Counted from the stretch's first letter, positions 27,707 to 37,698 are shown. The stretch: 64,000 nt of DNA from Alphaproteobacteria bacterium (GCA_012103295.1 WLXB01000003.1:27380-91379); one strand, 5' to 3'. Numbers and translations are program-made. Notes: generated by a model from the letters alone, not told the origin.

Positions 27707-27904
27707 AGTGGACGATCCAAGTCCTATCGCCCCCGTCAAAAAGAACAGAGAATTCAAACCTCACAGCCTAAGTCCTTGAGAAGAAAGTTATTATTCTCGT
27801 GCTTTGCTTTTGTCGGGTCTGGCCAAATCGAAGCCGAGGCCCTAAGAAGGCGGCCCAGGCTGGCTTTGGCCCAAGACATAGAAAATCGACGGTGGAGAGC
27901 ACTT

Positions 27905-28507
27905 TTGACCGAATCGGCGGCTCAACCGCGCCCAGCGACGAGGCGCGATATCGCTCCAATGGCGGAGTCTTTGGTGCGGGCGTTTGCACGGGAACCGTTT
28001 CATCAGTGGATGGTGCCCGATCCAAGCGCCTGGGCAGCGAAAGCCCCACGATACTTTGCATCGTATATCAAGATGATCCGGCGGGATGGTTACGCCGATA
28101 CGGTGGGCAGTGGCCAAGGCGCTGCGTTGTGGCTGTCGCCCGATAAACCTGGCGGCGGCATGCTCAGTCGATTTCAAGTTCCATTTGTTCTATGGCGATT
28201 GGCCGGACAACGGTTCAGCGATGTTTGGAGCGTTATTCCGCTGATCAATCGGCACCGTCCGCAAGACCCTCATTGGTATCTCGATATTATCGGTGTTGAC
28301 CCTACTCATGGTCGGGCGGGCATTGGCTCAGCATTGCTTGCACACGGACTTGAGCGCTGTGATCAATCGGGGAAGGCTGTATTCCTCGATACGTTGTCTG
28401 CCGACAACACTCGGTTCTATGAAAAACACGGGTTTGAAGTCACGGCCAATTTCACGCTCCCGTCTGGTCTTCCGATATGGACGATGGTGCGTCCACCCGC
28501 TGGCTAA
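27905..28507 (+). CDS. GNAT-family N-acetyltransferase
   Basis: A GNAT acetyltransferase of about 200 residues. The domain opens with RPATRRDIAPMAESLVRAFAREPFH, and the acetyl-CoA pyrophosphate loop is GVDPTHGRAGIGSALLAHGLE, with FLDTLSADNTRFYEKHGFEV as the last strand-helix. This resembles the small-molecule acetyltransferases that bear an N-terminal PxxxW/HxW segment (HWYLDIIGV). The start is uncertain: I propose TTG at 27905, which has GGTGGAGA seven bases upstream; the frame continues to 27641 but that part is not conserved-looking. The substrate is unknown. Confidence 0.8.
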   Translation: MTESAAQPRPATRRDIAPMAESLVRAFAREPFHQWMVPDPSAWAAKAPRYFASYIKMIRRDGYADTVGSGQGAALWLSPDKPGGGMLSRFQVPFVLWRLAGQRFSDVWSVIPLINRHRPQDPHWYLDIIGVDPTHGRAGIGSALLAHGLERCDQSGKAVFLDTLSADNTRFYEKHGFEVTANFTLPSGLPIWTMVRPPAG

Positions 28508-28557
28508 TCTGGACTCTGATGACTAGACAGACAGACATCTGCAGTCTTTGATACGGC

Positions 28558-29436
28558 ATGCATCTCCCAGGACCTTTTGACATCATCCGTGTCGTTGAGT
28601 TGGAGGGCGCGTTCCGCGTCCCGGATTTTCTGTTTCCTGACGCAACGGAAGAGGTGATCAAGGCCTCTAAGGTTGGAAGCGATCCGAGGTTCTATAACGC
28701 CGAAACCAACATGCTGTTTATGTCGTTTCACACCCTGGTCATTCGGACTCAGCGGCACACTATTCTGGTTGATACTTGCATCGGCAACGATAAAGAACGC
28801 CCTGAGCTGCTCGACTGGCACCATCGCAGTGGGCCGTTCCTGGCCGATCTAGCGGCCGCAGGCGTGCCGGCGGAAAGCATTGATTTTGTGCTTTGTACCC
28901 ACCTTCATGCGGATCACGTTGGCTGGAACACTAAACTTCTGGACGGCCGCTGGGTCCCAACATTTCCCAACGCCAAATACCTCATGGCGCGCACCGAAGT
29001 TGAGCATTGGTCCCACATTCGGGAAACCTCAAACGAAGCCGCTAACCACCGGTCATGGGACGATAGCGTTCAGCCGATCCTCGATGCTGGCCAGGCTTTA
29101 GTCGTCGATTCCGACTATGAAATTGAACCGGGGATTCATCTGATCCCCGCCCCGGGCCATACCCCGGGCAACGTCATCCTGCATGTCAGTGATGGCAAAG
29201 AGCGTGCCTATCTTATCGGCGACACCATCCACCATCCGCTCCAGATTGAGCACCCGGATTGGTCGAGCCGGTTCTGTTCTGATCCCGATCAATCTCGCGT
29301 TACTCGCAAATCTTTTTTAGATACCGTGGCCGATACAGGTTCATTGGTTATGCCGGCCCACTTCGCGGCGCCTACGGCTGTGCGGATTACTGGCGACGCA
29401 ACCGGATATGATTTTGAAACGGTGGCCAAAAGTTAG
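28558..29436 (+). CDS. Metallo-beta-lactamase-fold hydrolase
   Basis: A 292-residue MBL-fold protein. The zinc motif is CTHLHADHVGW (His115, His117, Asp119, His120). Further ligands sit in PAPGHTPGNVILH, in IGDTIHHPLQ and probably in MPAHFAAP near the C-terminus. The group includes quorum-quenching lactonases (AttM type), alkylsulfatases and other hydrolases; the first histidine block and the HTPGN segment resemble lactonase-like members, but the substrate is not certain. No signal peptide. It lies 50 bases after the GNAT gene and may be co-transcribed. Confidence 0.88.
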   Translation: MHLPGPFDIIRVVELEGAFRVPDFLFPDATEEVIKASKVGSDPRFYNAETNMLFMSFHTLVIRTQRHTILVDTCIGNDKERPELLDWHHRSGPFLADLAAAGVPAESIDFVLCTHLHADHVGWNTKLLDGRWVPTFPNAKYLMARTEVEHWSHIRETSNEAANHRSWDDSVQPILDAGQALVVDSDYEIEPGIHLIPAPGHTPGNVILHVSDGKERAYLIGDTIHHPLQIEHPDWSSRFCSDPDQSRVTRKSFLDTVADTGSLVMPAHFAAPTAVRITGDATGYDFETVAKS

Positions 29437-29491
29437 TCGCTCGTTTTATCTCATTGAGATTTGAATTTTACGTCTACGTTTCCGTCTGCGC

Positions 29492-29716
29492 TCACGTCAG
29501 CGGTGTTGGTTTCTGATCGTCTGCTGCCTTCTTTTCAATTTCTAAGACTTGAAGCCTTACGCATTCCCAGAAAGCGGCGCAGGCTTCGTCGTCTGCTGCT
29601 TCGCACTCTTGGCGTCGCACCCTGGCGATTTCCTCAGCGTTGTTAAAACTGAAGAGTAAGAAATCGGCCGCCTCCGACACCGTGCAGATTTCAGGAATTC
29701 TTTTGAGATAATCCAC
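29492..29716 (-). CDS. Small hypothetical protein
   Basis: A 74-residue open frame on the minus strand in the gap between the MBL gene and the DUF6524 gene. It is acidic (ECEAADDEACAAFWEC and EIEKKAADDQK) with three or four cysteines and an amphipathic helical first half (DYLKRIPEICTVSEAADFLLFSF). The composition is more protein-like than that of the opposing frame, but I know no family, so it could also be a chance open frame. It would be expressed divergently from the DUF6524 gene. Confidence 0.42.
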   Translation of the reverse strand: MDYLKRIPEICTVSEAADFLLFSFNNAEEIARVRRQECEAADDEACAAFWECVRLQVLEIEKKAADDQKPTPLT

Positions 29717-29874
29717 TACAATTTTGACGATTCTTCCTATGAATCTAATCGTTATTAGTGTATTCCGACCGGAGGTTTATGGGAAGTAGCACGCCGAATC
29801 AAGCGGTTGGCACCCCTGTTCACTGTTCAAGCCCGGCGCTAAGCTTGAGGTCGAATTTATGGGGGGTGGAGCTG

Positions 29875-30291
29875 ATGGCGGACGACGGATTTTCGGGTAA
29901 AGGGTTTCTCTGGCGCTGGGGCTTGTGCTTGGTGCTTGTGCTCGTAACTTTCAATCCTACAGGGTTTTCCTATTACGCCTGGGTCATGGGTGGTGGCGGC
30001 GCTCTGCCCATGAAGGTTTTGACCGGTATCGTGTTGCTCGCGGCTTACGCTTTCATTGTTCATGCCACCTGGGAATCTTTGGGGCCATTCGGTGTTGGAA
30101 TTTCTGTCGCGTTCTTCGCGGCGGTGATTTGGGTGCTGGTGGATTTCGGCCTGCTTTCGCTTGATAGCGCGTCTATTGTCGCGTGGATTGTGTTGGTGGC
30201 GGCGGCAACGATTCTTGCCGTTGGCATGTCGTTCTCCTTGGTACGTCGCAAGGTGACCGGCCAAATTGATGTGGATGATGTGGATGATTGA
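29875..30291 (+). CDS. DUF6524-type inner-membrane protein
   Basis: A 138-residue integral membrane protein with four hydrophobic segments (about residues 10-25, 43-60, 66-83 and 95-118). The N-terminal FLWRWGLCLVLVLVTFNPTG followed by FSYYAWV is the family hallmark I associate with DUF6524. The ATG at 29875 has GTGGAG right before it; the frame is open to 29758 but that extension is not hydrophobic or conserved-looking. Function unknown. It ends with an Asp/Val-rich tail (QIDVDDVDD) and overlaps the next gene by eight bases. Confidence 0.72.
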   Translation: MADDGFSGKGFLWRWGLCLVLVLVTFNPTGFSYYAWVMGGGGALPMKVLTGIVLLAAYAFIVHATWESLGPFGVGISVAFFAAVIWVLVDFGLLSLDSASIVAWIVLVAAATILAVGMSFSLVRRKVTGQIDVDDVDD

Positions 30292-30940
30292 TTGGCCGAT
30301 AGACCCAGCGCGCACGGCGCTGATCAATGTTGATCTCCAGAATATCTTCGTTGAAGGCTTTGATATCTCGGCAACGGATGGACCGGACGTTGCCCAGCGG
30401 TTGAACAAATTATCTCGGGTTTGCCGTGATCAAGGCATGATGGTGATCCACACCATCAATGAACTGCGCGCTGATGGGTCCAACCGAGGAATCGCGTCCG
30501 AGGTTGTTACCGCTTACTTACAAAGCACGGGCACCAATCGGCGGGGCGGTATTGATGCTGGCACCGACGGAGCCAAACTCCATGCCTCTCTCGAGGTCGA
30601 GCCGACCGACGTCCTTTTAACCAAACCGCGCTACGGCTCGTTTACGGGGACAGATCTCGACTTGATCTTGCGCACTAACGGGATTGAGGCCGTCATTATC
30701 GGCGGAATCGCGACCAACGTTTGTTGTGATACCACCGCCCGCGAGGCCAATCAGCGGGACTATAAGGTGTTTTTCCTTTCTGACGGCACTGGCAACCACG
30801 GCATGCAGGGGCTTTCGGCCGAAGATATTAAGGCTTCGACTCTGGCAGCAATCCGCCTTGCTTTTGGGCAGGTTCTGACCGTCGATGAGACAATTGCCAA
30901 GATCGAAGAGGGTGGCCGGGGGGTCATCGCGGCGGAATAA
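30284..30940 (+). CDS. Isochorismatase-family cysteine hydrolase
   Basis: A 218-residue cysteine hydrolase. The catalytic triad is visible: Asp17 in INVDLQN, Lys114 in LLTKPRYGSF and Cys147 in GGIATNVCCDTTAR. Members hydrolyse isochorismate, nicotinamide, N-carbamoyl compounds or biuret. This one lacks an aryl-carrier domain, so it is a stand-alone amidase/hydrolase whose substrate cannot be named. The start is set at the ATG at 30284, which overlaps the DUF6524 gene; nearby in-frame ATG and GTG codons within seven residues are equally possible. Confidence 0.87.
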   Translation: MIDWPIDPARTALINVDLQNIFVEGFDISATDGPDVAQRLNKLSRVCRDQGMMVIHTINELRADGSNRGIASEVVTAYLQSTGTNRRGGIDAGTDGAKLHASLEVEPTDVLLTKPRYGSFTGTDLDLILRTNGIEAVIIGGIATNVCCDTTAREANQRDYKVFFLSDGTGNHGMQGLSAEDIKASTLAAIRLAFGQVLTVDETIAKIEEGGRGVIAAE

Positions 30941-31059
30941 ACGCCTCAATCTTATCCACAGCACCCCATAACGCGTTGTTATCCCCTATCTTTTCGTCTA
31001 ATACTTGACCGTTAGGGCTCGAAAATGCCTGGCAGCGCACCTACGGGGGACAGATCACA

Positions 31060-33975
31060 GTGGATCCCACTTTTCTGACCGGAGCGAACGCAACGTTCGT
31101 AGCCGAACTCTACGCACAGTTTTTACGCGATCCGTCATCTGTCGATCCGTCTTGGTCCAACTTTTTCCGAGACCTGGGCGACGACGCTGGCGATTTGCTC
31201 GGTGAGCTTGATGGCGCCAGCTGGGCACCGTCCGCAGCCGGTGTCATTGGGGTTGCAGATGAAGAGGCTGCTGCCGCCAAAAAGGCAAAGCCGGGTGGCA
31301 AAGCTGCTCCGGTTGACCAGGCCAGTCTGATTAAACAAACCGAAGACTCTATCCACGCCCTGCAGATGATCCGGGCTTACCGCGCACGTGGACATCAGAT
31401 TGCGAGCCTTGATCCCTTGGGTCTGCAAAAACAAGAACCGCACCCCGAGCTCGATCCAAAAGTACATGGCTTTGACGAAGGCGACATGGACCGGGAGATT
31501 TATCTCGGTGGTGTCATGGGCAAGGACAAAGCAACGCCACGTCAAATGCTGCAAATCCTAAAAGACACCTATTGCGGAACTATCGGTGTTGAGTTCACGC
31601 ACATCCAAGACCCAGATCAGAAGTATTGGCTGCAAAAACGCATTGAAAGCGAACGCAACCACACTGATTTCTCGAAGGAAGGTAAACACGCCATCCTCGA
31701 ACGGCTGACCGAAGCTGAAGGCTTCGAAAAGTTTCTCGGTACCAAGTACACCGGTACGAAAAGGTTCGGTTTGGATGGCGGAGAAGCATCCGTCCCCGCT
31801 ATCGAGCAAATTCTAAAAGTGGGTGGTAAGCATGGGGTCGAGCAGGTTGTGCTTGGTATGGCCCACCGTGGCCGGCTGAACATTCTCGTCAATGTGATGC
31901 ATAAGCCATTCACGGCGATCTTCTCAGAATTCCAAGGCAACTCCTCAAATCCGGATGACGTCGAAGGCTCTGGTGATGTTAAGTATCACCTCGGCACGTC
32001 GGCGGATCGGGAATTTGACGGCAACACTGTTCACCTCTCATTGACCGCCAACCCATCCCATCTTGAAGTGGTAGACCCGGTGGTGCTTGGCAAAGTGCGC
32101 GCCAAGCAAGAGCAGCTAAAAGACATGGATCGTCAAAAGGTCATGGGTCTGTTGCTCCATGGCGATGCGGCTTTTGCCGGCCAAGGTGTAATCGCTGAAT
32201 GTTTTGGATTCTCTCAGATCGAGGGTTACACCACAGGCGGCACGGTCCACTTTGTTATCAACAACCAAATTGGCTTCACCACGACGCCGCAATACAGCCG
32301 CTCCGGTTTGTATTGCACCGACATTGCCAAAATGGTGGAAGCGCCGATTTTCCACGTCAACGGCGACGATGCAGAAGCTGTTGTACACTGCGCCCGCATC
32401 GCGACAGAGTTCCGTCAGGAATTCGGCGTCGATGTGGTGCTCGATCTCGTCTGCTACCGACGTCATGGTCACAACGAAGGTGACGAACCGAAGTTCACTC
32501 AGCCGTTGATGTACGACCGTATCGGCGGACATGCGACCGCGCGCACAGTTTATGCCGATAAGCTGGTCGCTGAAGGCACGATGACTCAGGAACAGGCCGA
32601 CATGCAGATGAGCCAGTTCCTTCACATGATGGAAGTGGATTTTGAATCCGCGTCGTCCTATCGCCCCAACAAAGCAGATTGGTTGGAAGGGGCATGGAAA
32701 GGCCTCGACCAGCTGGCTGGCGAAGAAGAGTATCAAGAGCACGACACGGGCGTTGCCGATAAAACCCTAAAGGAAGTCGGCCACGTGATTTCATCTGTGC
32801 CAGATGATTTCAAAGTTAACTCCAAGATTGCTCGCCAGCTCAAAGCCAAACGTAAAGCCATTGATAATGGGCAAGGCATTGACTGGGCGACGGCGGAAGC
32901 TCTGGCTTTCGGGACTCTATTGATTGAAGGCGCGCCTGTTCGCTTATCAGGTCAGGATTGCCGTCGCGGTACGTTCTCGCAACGTCATGCATCATTGGTC
33001 GATCAAAACACCGAAGAGCGTCACGTGATGCTCAATAACATTCGTAAAGACCAAGCGTTCTTTGAAGTGATTGATAGCCCCTTGTCCGAGCTTTCAATCG
33101 TTGGGTTTGAGTACGGCTACTCATTGACTGAACCCCATGCCCTGGTGATGTGGGAAGCGCAGTTTGGTGATTTCTCCAACGCCGCTCAAATGATCATCGA
33201 TCAGTTTATCTCGTCCGGCGAAAGTAAATGGCTGCGTTTGTCCGGCTTGGTTCTCTTGCTCCCTCATGGTTACGAGGGTCAGGGTCCAGAGCACTCCTCC
33301 GCGCGGTTTGAGCGTTATCTGCAGATGTGCGGCAATGACAACTGGCAAGTGTGCAACATCACAACGCCGTCAAACTATTTCCATGCCTTGCGCCGTCAGG
33401 TTCGCCGTGACTTCCGCAAGCCTTTGGTGATCATGACTCCGAAGTCATTGCTACGTCACAAGAAGTGCGTCAGCTCGCTCAAAGACATGAATGCGAAGTC
33501 TCAGTTTCAACGGGTGATCGGTGAGACTGAGAAAATTGGTGCCGCGGACAAAGTCCGTCGTGTCGTACTTTGTACCGGCAAGGTCTATTACGATTTGCTG
33601 CAGGCGCGTGAAGACCAGGGCATCAAAGATGTCGCGATCGTGCGTGTGGAGCAGTTGTATCCCTGGCCGAAAGACACGCTCAACAAAGAGCTTAAAAAAT
33701 ACAAGAATGCTGAAGTCGTGTGGTGTCAGGAAGAACCCGCCAACATGGGCAGCTGGACATTCGTCGACCGCCGTATTGAGTACGCGCTCGAAGACATCAA
33801 CATTAAAGCCAAGAGGCCAGTCTATGCCGGGCGCCTCCCCGCTGCTTCACCGGCAACCGGCTTAATGAAAGTTCACGTCAACGAACAAAATCAGTTGGTC
33901 GAGTGGGCCCTGAACACGCCCCTTGATGACATCCCTCAACCCTTCCGCCGCCTCACCAAGTTGGCAGCTGAATAA
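31060..33975 (+). CDS. sucA: 2-oxoglutarate dehydrogenase E1 component
   Basis: The thiamine-diphosphate E1 subunit decarboxylates 2-oxoglutarate and passes the succinyl group to E2. The 971-residue protein begins with DPTFLTGANATFVAELYAQF, the usual N-terminal E2-binding helix. It contains the ThDP-fold motifs (LGMAHRGRLNIL, GDAAFAGQGVIAE, GDDAEAVVHCARIA) and the Pyr domain with RLSGQDCRRGTFSQRHA and LPHGYEGQGPEHSSARFER. The start is GTG at 31060, 13 bases after GGGGGA. It is first in the sucAB-lpdA operon; its expected neighbour sucD is 8 kb upstream. Confidence 0.97.
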   Translation: MDPTFLTGANATFVAELYAQFLRDPSSVDPSWSNFFRDLGDDAGDLLGELDGASWAPSAAGVIGVADEEAAAAKKAKPGGKAAPVDQASLIKQTEDSIHALQMIRAYRARGHQIASLDPLGLQKQEPHPELDPKVHGFDEGDMDREIYLGGVMGKDKATPRQMLQILKDTYCGTIGVEFTHIQDPDQKYWLQKRIESERNHTDFSKEGKHAILERLTEAEGFEKFLGTKYTGTKRFGLDGGEASVPAIEQILKVGGKHGVEQVVLGMAHRGRLNILVNVMHKPFTAIFSEFQGNSSNPDDVEGSGDVKYHLGTSADREFDGNTVHLSLTANPSHLEVVDPVVLGKVRAKQEQLKDMDRQKVMGLLLHGDAAFAGQGVIAECFGFSQIEGYTTGGTVHFVINNQIGFTTTPQYSRSGLYCTDIAKMVEAPIFHVNGDDAEAVVHCARIATEFRQEFGVDVVLDLVCYRRHGHNEGDEPKFTQPLMYDRIGGHATARTVYADKLVAEGTMTQEQADMQMSQFLHMMEVDFESASSYRPNKADWLEGAWKGLDQLAGEEEYQEHDTGVADKTLKEVGHVISSVPDDFKVNSKIARQLKAKRKAIDNGQGIDWATAEALAFGTLLIEGAPVRLSGQDCRRGTFSQRHASLVDQNTEERHVMLNNIRKDQAFFEVIDSPLSELSIVGFEYGYSLTEPHALVMWEAQFGDFSNAAQMIIDQFISSGESKWLRLSGLVLLLPHGYEGQGPEHSSARFERYLQMCGNDNWQVCNITTPSNYFHALRRQVRRDFRKPLVIMTPKSLLRHKKCVSSLKDMNAKSQFQRVIGETEKIGAADKVRRVVLCTGKVYYDLLQAREDQGIKDVAIVRVEQLYPWPKDTLNKELKKYKNAEVVWCQEEPANMGSWTFVDRRIEYALEDINIKAKRPVYAGRLPAASPATGLMKVHVNEQNQLVEWALNTPLDDIPQPFRRLTKLAAE

Positions 33976-34002
33976 CCCCATTCCGTTAGGACCGAGGACG
34001 CT

Positions 34003-35238
34003 ATGTCGACAGAAATCAAAGTGCCCCAACTCGGCGAATCCGTCAGCGAGGCCACCGTCGCCAAATGGCTAAAGCAGCCGGGCGAAGCTGTGGCCTTAGA
34101 CGAGCCGTTGGTTGAATTGGAAACCGATAAGGTGACGCTGGAGGTCAACTCTCCGGCAGCCGGGTCGCTTTCAGAAATCGTCGCTGAAGAAGGCGCGGAT
34201 GTGGAAGTTGGTGCCCTTCTCGCGGTTCTGGCAGAGGGCGCGGCCGGCACGGCCGCGGCTCCCAAAGCTGATGCCCCGAAAAAAGAAGAACCGAAAGCAG
34301 CTCCAGCCCCTAAGGCCGAAGCACCAAAAGCAGCACCTGCTGCTGCACCTGTCGCCTCTGCAGCCGCTGATTATCCGTTAGCGCCGTCGGTCCGACGTTT
34401 GGTTGATGAGCATGATCTTGATCCCAAAAAGATTCCGGCAACCGGCAAGAACGGCCGCTTGACCAAGGGCGACATTCTCAAGTTTGTTGCGTCCGGTGGC
34501 GAAGGGGCCACGGCCCCGACGGTTCCGGATCGCGGGCCACGCGAAGAACGGGTCAAGATGACACGCCTGCGTCGCAGCATTGCCGGTCGACTGAAGGAAG
34601 CGCAGAACACAGCCGCGATGCTGACCACCTTTAACGAGGTGGACATGAGCGCGGTGATGAACGCCCGTAAGCAGTATCAAGATGCATTCGTTAAGAAGAA
34701 CGGCATTAAACTCGGCTTTATGTCGTTCTTCGCCAAAGCCTGCGTTACGGCGCTTAAAGAATTACCCGCTGTAAACGGCTCAATCGAAGAGAACGAGATT
34801 GTTTACAAAAACTACTACGACATCGGCGTCGCCGTCGGCACGCCGCAAGGTCTGGTGGTGCCTGTGGTCCGTGATTGTGACCTGAAGGATTTGGCTGAGA
34901 TTGAAGCCGATATCTCCGGTTACGGCACTAAAGCCCGCGACGGCAAGCTAACGGTCGAGGAAATGACCGGTGGCACCTTCACCATTTCAAATGGCGGCAT
35001 CTACGGTTCCATGCTGTCGACGCCGATTTTGAACACACCGCAGTCGGCGATCCTCGGCATGCACAACATCACCCAGCGTGCCATGGTCATGCCCGATGGG
35101 TCGATCCAGGCACGGCCGATGATGTATCTCGCGTTGTCTTACGATCACCGCATCATCGATGGCCGCGAAGCCGTCACCTTCTTGGTCCGCGTCAAGCAGT
35201 GCCTCGAAGATCCCGCCCGCATGCTCTACGACGTATAA
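34003..35238 (+). CDS. sucB: 2-oxoglutarate dehydrogenase E2 (dihydrolipoyl succinyltransferase)
   Basis: The E2 core of the 2-oxoglutarate dehydrogenase complex, 411 residues. A single lipoyl domain comes first (lipoyl Lys43 in [11 protein letters not shown]), then an Ala/Pro/Lys-rich linker at about 80-120. The E1/E3-binding domain ([14 protein letters not shown] to RLTKGDIL) follows, and then the catalytic domain, with [13 protein letters not shown] holding the active-site His near the C-terminus. One lipoyl domain and this length are typical for SucB. It sits 27 bases after sucA and 12 before lpdA. Confidence 0.97.
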   Translation: MSTEIKVPQLGESVSEATVAKWLKQPGEAVALDEPLVELETDKVTLEVNSPAAGSLSEIVAEEGADVEVGALLAVLAEGAAGTAAAPKADAPKKEEPKAAPAPKAEAPKAAPAAAPVASAAADYPLAPSVRRLVDEHDLDPKKIPATGKNGRLTKGDILKFVASGGEGATAPTVPDRGPREERVKMTRLRRSIAGRLKEAQNTAAMLTTFNEVDMSAVMNARKQYQDAFVKKNGIKLGFMSFFAKACVTALKELPAVNGSIEENEIVYKNYYDIGVAVGTPQGLVVPVVRDCDLKDLAEIEADISGYGTKARDGKLTVEEMTGGTFTISNGGIYGSMLSTPILNTPQSAILGMHNITQRAMVMPDGSIQARPMMYLALSYDHRIIDGREAVTFLVRVKQCLEDPARMLYDV

Positions 35239-35250
35239 GGCAGAAATATC

Positions 35251-36675
35251 ATGAGTGATTCTTCATACGACGTCATCATCATCGGTGGTGGCCCGGGCGG
35301 TTACGTCTGTGCCATTCGCGCCGCTCAACTGGGCTTGAAAACGGCCTGTGTCGAGAGCCGAGGAGCCCTTGGCGGCACCTGCCTCAATGTTGGCTGTATT
35401 CCTTCTAAGGCGCTGCTGCAGTCGTCGCATTTCTTTGAAGAAGCCAATGAACATTTCGCTGATCACGGCATTAAAGTGCCGGACGTTAAACTCGACCTCA
35501 AGACGATGATGGCCCGCAAAGATGATGTGGTCACTCAGTTAACCCAAGGCATTGAGTTTCTGTTTAAGAAAAACAAGGTCGACTACTTCAAAGGCAAAGG
35601 CGCCATCACCAAGGCCGAGCTCGGCGCTCATGAAGTAACGGTCAAGCCTGACGGTAAGGGTAAAGCGCAGAAGATTAACGCCAAGAACGTTGTCATCGCC
35701 ACGGGATCGGAAGTGACGCCGCTACCCGGCGTTGAGATTGATGAGAAAGTCGTCGTCAGTTCTACCGGCGCGCTCGACCTTAAAAAAGTGCCGAAGTCGA
35801 TGGTCGTCATCGGGGCCGGCGTTATCGGTTTGGAAATGGGGTCCGTCTGGCGTCGCCTTGGGGCTGATGTCACCGTGGTCGAATATCTCGATTTCATTCT
35901 GCCACCGATGGATGCGGAAGTGCGCAAGCAGATGCAGCGCATTCTCGAAAAGCAAGGCCTCAAATTTAAATTGGGTTCCAAAGTCACCGGTGTCAAAACG
36001 GGTAAGACCGGCGCGACCGTGTCCGTTGAGCCGGCCGCTGGCGGAAAAGCGGAAACCATCAAAGCCGATACAGTGTTGGTCGCTATTGGGCGTCGTCCCT
36101 TCACCGACGGGCTGGGTCTGGATAAAGCAGGCGTTAAAGTATCAGACCGCGGTTTTGTTGAGGTGGATGATCACTTCCAAACCAATGTGGAAGGCATCTT
36201 CGCCATCGGCGATGTTATTGGCGGCATGATGCTGGCCCACAAGGCCGAAGATGAAGGCGTCGTGGTGGCGGAATCCCTCACCGGCCTAACACCGCACATC
36301 AATTATGATGCGATCGCGTCCGTTGTTTACACCTGGCCGGAAGTGGCCGGTGTCGGCAAAACTGAAGAACAACTCAAAGAGGCGGGCACGAAGTACAAAG
36401 CGGGCAAATTCCCGTTCACGGCTAATTCGCGCGCCCGGGCCAATGGCGACACCGATGGCTTTGTGAAGATTTTGGCCGATGCCGAGTCCGACGAAGTGTT
36501 GGGCTGTCACATCATCGGCCCGCTTGCAGGCGACCTGATTATGGAAGTCTCTCTGGGGATGGAATTCACTGCCTCAGCCGAAGACATCGGCCGTACGTGC
36601 CATGCCCATCCGCAGTTGGGTGAGGCGGTTAAAGAAGCGGCTCTGGCCGTACACAAACGCCCGATCCATATGTAA
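35251..36675 (+). CDS. lpdA: Dihydrolipoyl dehydrogenase (E3)
   Basis: The FAD/NAD E3 subunit that reoxidises dihydrolipoamide, 474 residues. FAD binding [16 protein letters not shown], the redox disulphide [16 protein letters not shown] (Cys44 and Cys49), the NAD loop [19 protein letters not shown], the second FAD contact [21 protein letters not shown] and the C-terminal catalytic [15 protein letters not shown] are all intact. It closes sucAB-lpdA; the convergent LysR gene ends ten bases away, with no clear terminator between them. Confidence 0.97.
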   Translation: MSDSSYDVIIIGGGPGGYVCAIRAAQLGLKTACVESRGALGGTCLNVGCIPSKALLQSSHFFEEANEHFADHGIKVPDVKLDLKTMMARKDDVVTQLTQGIEFLFKKNKVDYFKGKGAITKAELGAHEVTVKPDGKGKAQKINAKNVVIATGSEVTPLPGVEIDEKVVVSSTGALDLKKVPKSMVVIGAGVIGLEMGSVWRRLGADVTVVEYLDFILPPMDAEVRKQMQRILEKQGLKFKLGSKVTGVKTGKTGATVSVEPAAGGKAETIKADTVLVAIGRRPFTDGLGLDKAGVKVSDRGFVEVDDHFQTNVEGIFAIGDVIGGMMLAHKAEDEGVVVAESLTGLTPHINYDAIASVVYTWPEVAGVGKTEEQLKEAGTKYKAGKFPFTANSRARANGDTDGFVKILADAESDEVLGCHIIGPLAGDLIMEVSLGMEFTASAEDIGRTCHAHPQLGEAVKEAALAVHKRPIHM

Positions 36676-36684
36676 GGGAGACAC

Positions 36685-37635
36685 TCATTTCACAATCGCA
36701 ACACGCTTGTGTTTTGAGCCCTTCATCTTGCTGGTCTTCACGGTCGCCTGAATCGTTTTGAGAAAAAGCTCAACCGTGGGCGGCGTATTCGCTTCGGCTT
36801 TGGTTAGAGCGTAAATCGGTCGCATAATCGTGGGTGCATTCTTGACGTAGAGCTGAACCAGTGCCCCCGACTGCAAACCCTGTATCGCGTCTTGCAGTGG
36901 AAAAAACCCGACAGACTTTGTTGCCAAGGTCAGCTGCTGTATGACGCTGACATCATCCACGGTGACGGACAGGGCTGGCCCCCCGCCTTGTTGTGGTGAC
37001 GATTCAGATATTCCCATAGGTGATCGCCGTTCATCATCCCGAAGGACGATCCAGCGGAAGTTTGAGAGAATGTCAGAATTAGAGATCGTTGTCTTTTTGT
37101 GCGGTACATGTTCCCGAGACACAAACATGCCAATGGGGTTCTCACTCACCATTTCCCACCGCACTGCCTTAGATACCTGTTCTGGCTGCACCGTACAGAA
37201 TGCTATGTCGATGTCTTCTGCCAGTAGCTTTTGCTCAAATTCGTCATAGGTATTGCCAGCAATGTGATCAATACGAATTCCCGGGTAGCTGGTAATCAGA
37301 TTTGCGATCATGCGTGAGACATAGCCCACCGCAACCGAGGGTCCCGTACCAATACGAATGTGGCCTGATGTTGGGTCCTGCAATGTACTGATCTTACGGC
37401 GGGCGCTATCGGTCACGCTGGCCATGGTCAGGGCGCTGGCGTACAGCGATTGACCGTACTTGGTGGGCGCACTGCCGTTTACATCCCGGATCAACAAAGG
37501 GACACCCAATTCTGTTTCAAGTTTGCGGATGGCTGCGCTGATGGCGGGTTGCGTGACACCCAGCACTTCACCTGCGCTCTTTATCGAGCCGCGCTGAACG
37601 ACCTTTGTGAAGTATTCCAAGTGCTTCAGGTTCAT
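36685..37635 (-). CDS. LysR-type transcriptional regulator
   Basis: A 316-residue LysR regulator. The N-terminal winged helix-turn-helix is clear: MNLKHLEYFTKVVQRGSIKSAGEVLGVTQPAISAAIRKLE, with the recognition helix at about residues 30-45. The effector-binding domain runs from about residue 90. It is divergently transcribed from the secreted SnoaL-like pair across a 114-base AT-rich gap that holds a perfect dyad with LysR spacing (37682-37698), so it probably controls that pair and itself. The effector is unknown. It has no membrane or signal segment. Confidence 0.92.
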   Translation of the reverse strand: MNLKHLEYFTKVVQRGSIKSAGEVLGVTQPAISAAIRKLETELGVPLLIRDVNGSAPTKYGQSLYASALTMASVTDSARRKISTLQDPTSGHIRIGTGPSVAVGYVSRMIANLITSYPGIRIDHIAGNTYDEFEQKLLAEDIDIAFCTVQPEQVSKAVRWEMVSENPIGMFVSREHVPHKKTTISNSDILSNFRWIVLRDDERRSPMGISESSPQQGGGPALSVTVDDVSVIQQLTLATKSVGFFPLQDAIQGLQSGALVQLYVKNAPTIMRPIYALTKAEANTPPTVELFLKTIQATVKTSKMKGSKHKRVAIVK

Positions 37636-37654
37636 ATAAGAAATAGTTATCTAA

Positions 37655-37660
37655 TATAAT
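37655..37660 (+). promoter_or_regulatory. Candidate -10 box of the SnoaL-pair promoter
   Basis: A TATAAT hexamer on the plus strand in the LysR/SnoaL gap. No good -35 stands 17 bases upstream, as expected for a promoter that needs an activator such as the adjacent LysR protein. Confidence 0.35.
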
Positions 37661-37681
37661 AAAAATATCAACTTCTCTTAA

Positions 37682-37698
37682 CTATGCCTGGGGCATAG
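37682..37698. promoter_or_regulatory. Putative LysR-type binding site
   Basis: CTATGCC (37682-37688), a TGG spacer and GGCATAG (37692-37698) form a perfect 7-3-7 dyad with a T-N11-A core, the classic LysR box geometry, in the gap between lysR and its divergent target. Confidence 0.6.

Larger units (their letters stand above)
27579..27904. other. Divergent intergenic region with two strong dyads
   Basis: About 326 bases between the degenerate receiver gene and the GNAT gene. The frame of the GNAT gene stays open upstream to 27641, but the upstream part reads basic and low in coding quality, so I leave it out. The region holds an imperfect 42-base dyad at 27620-27661 and a perfect 7-9-7 inverted repeat at 27684-27706; the first 60 bases are AT-rich and could carry the divergent promoters. 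Confidence 0.5.

Noticed and set aside
27641..27904. Upstream part of the GNAT frame
   Set aside because: Basic, low-complexity-like translation with no GNAT features, and it contains strong dyads; a start near 27905 is more likely.
29857..30408. Minus-strand open frame opposite the DUF6524 gene
   Set aside because: The translation is His/Gln/Asn/Arg-rich with no fold, while the plus strand has a membrane protein with a ribosome site.
30968..30982. Hairpin ATAAC-GCGTT-GTTAT before sucA
   Set aside because: Only five pairs and AT-rich, with no T-run or site features; too weak to report as a feature.
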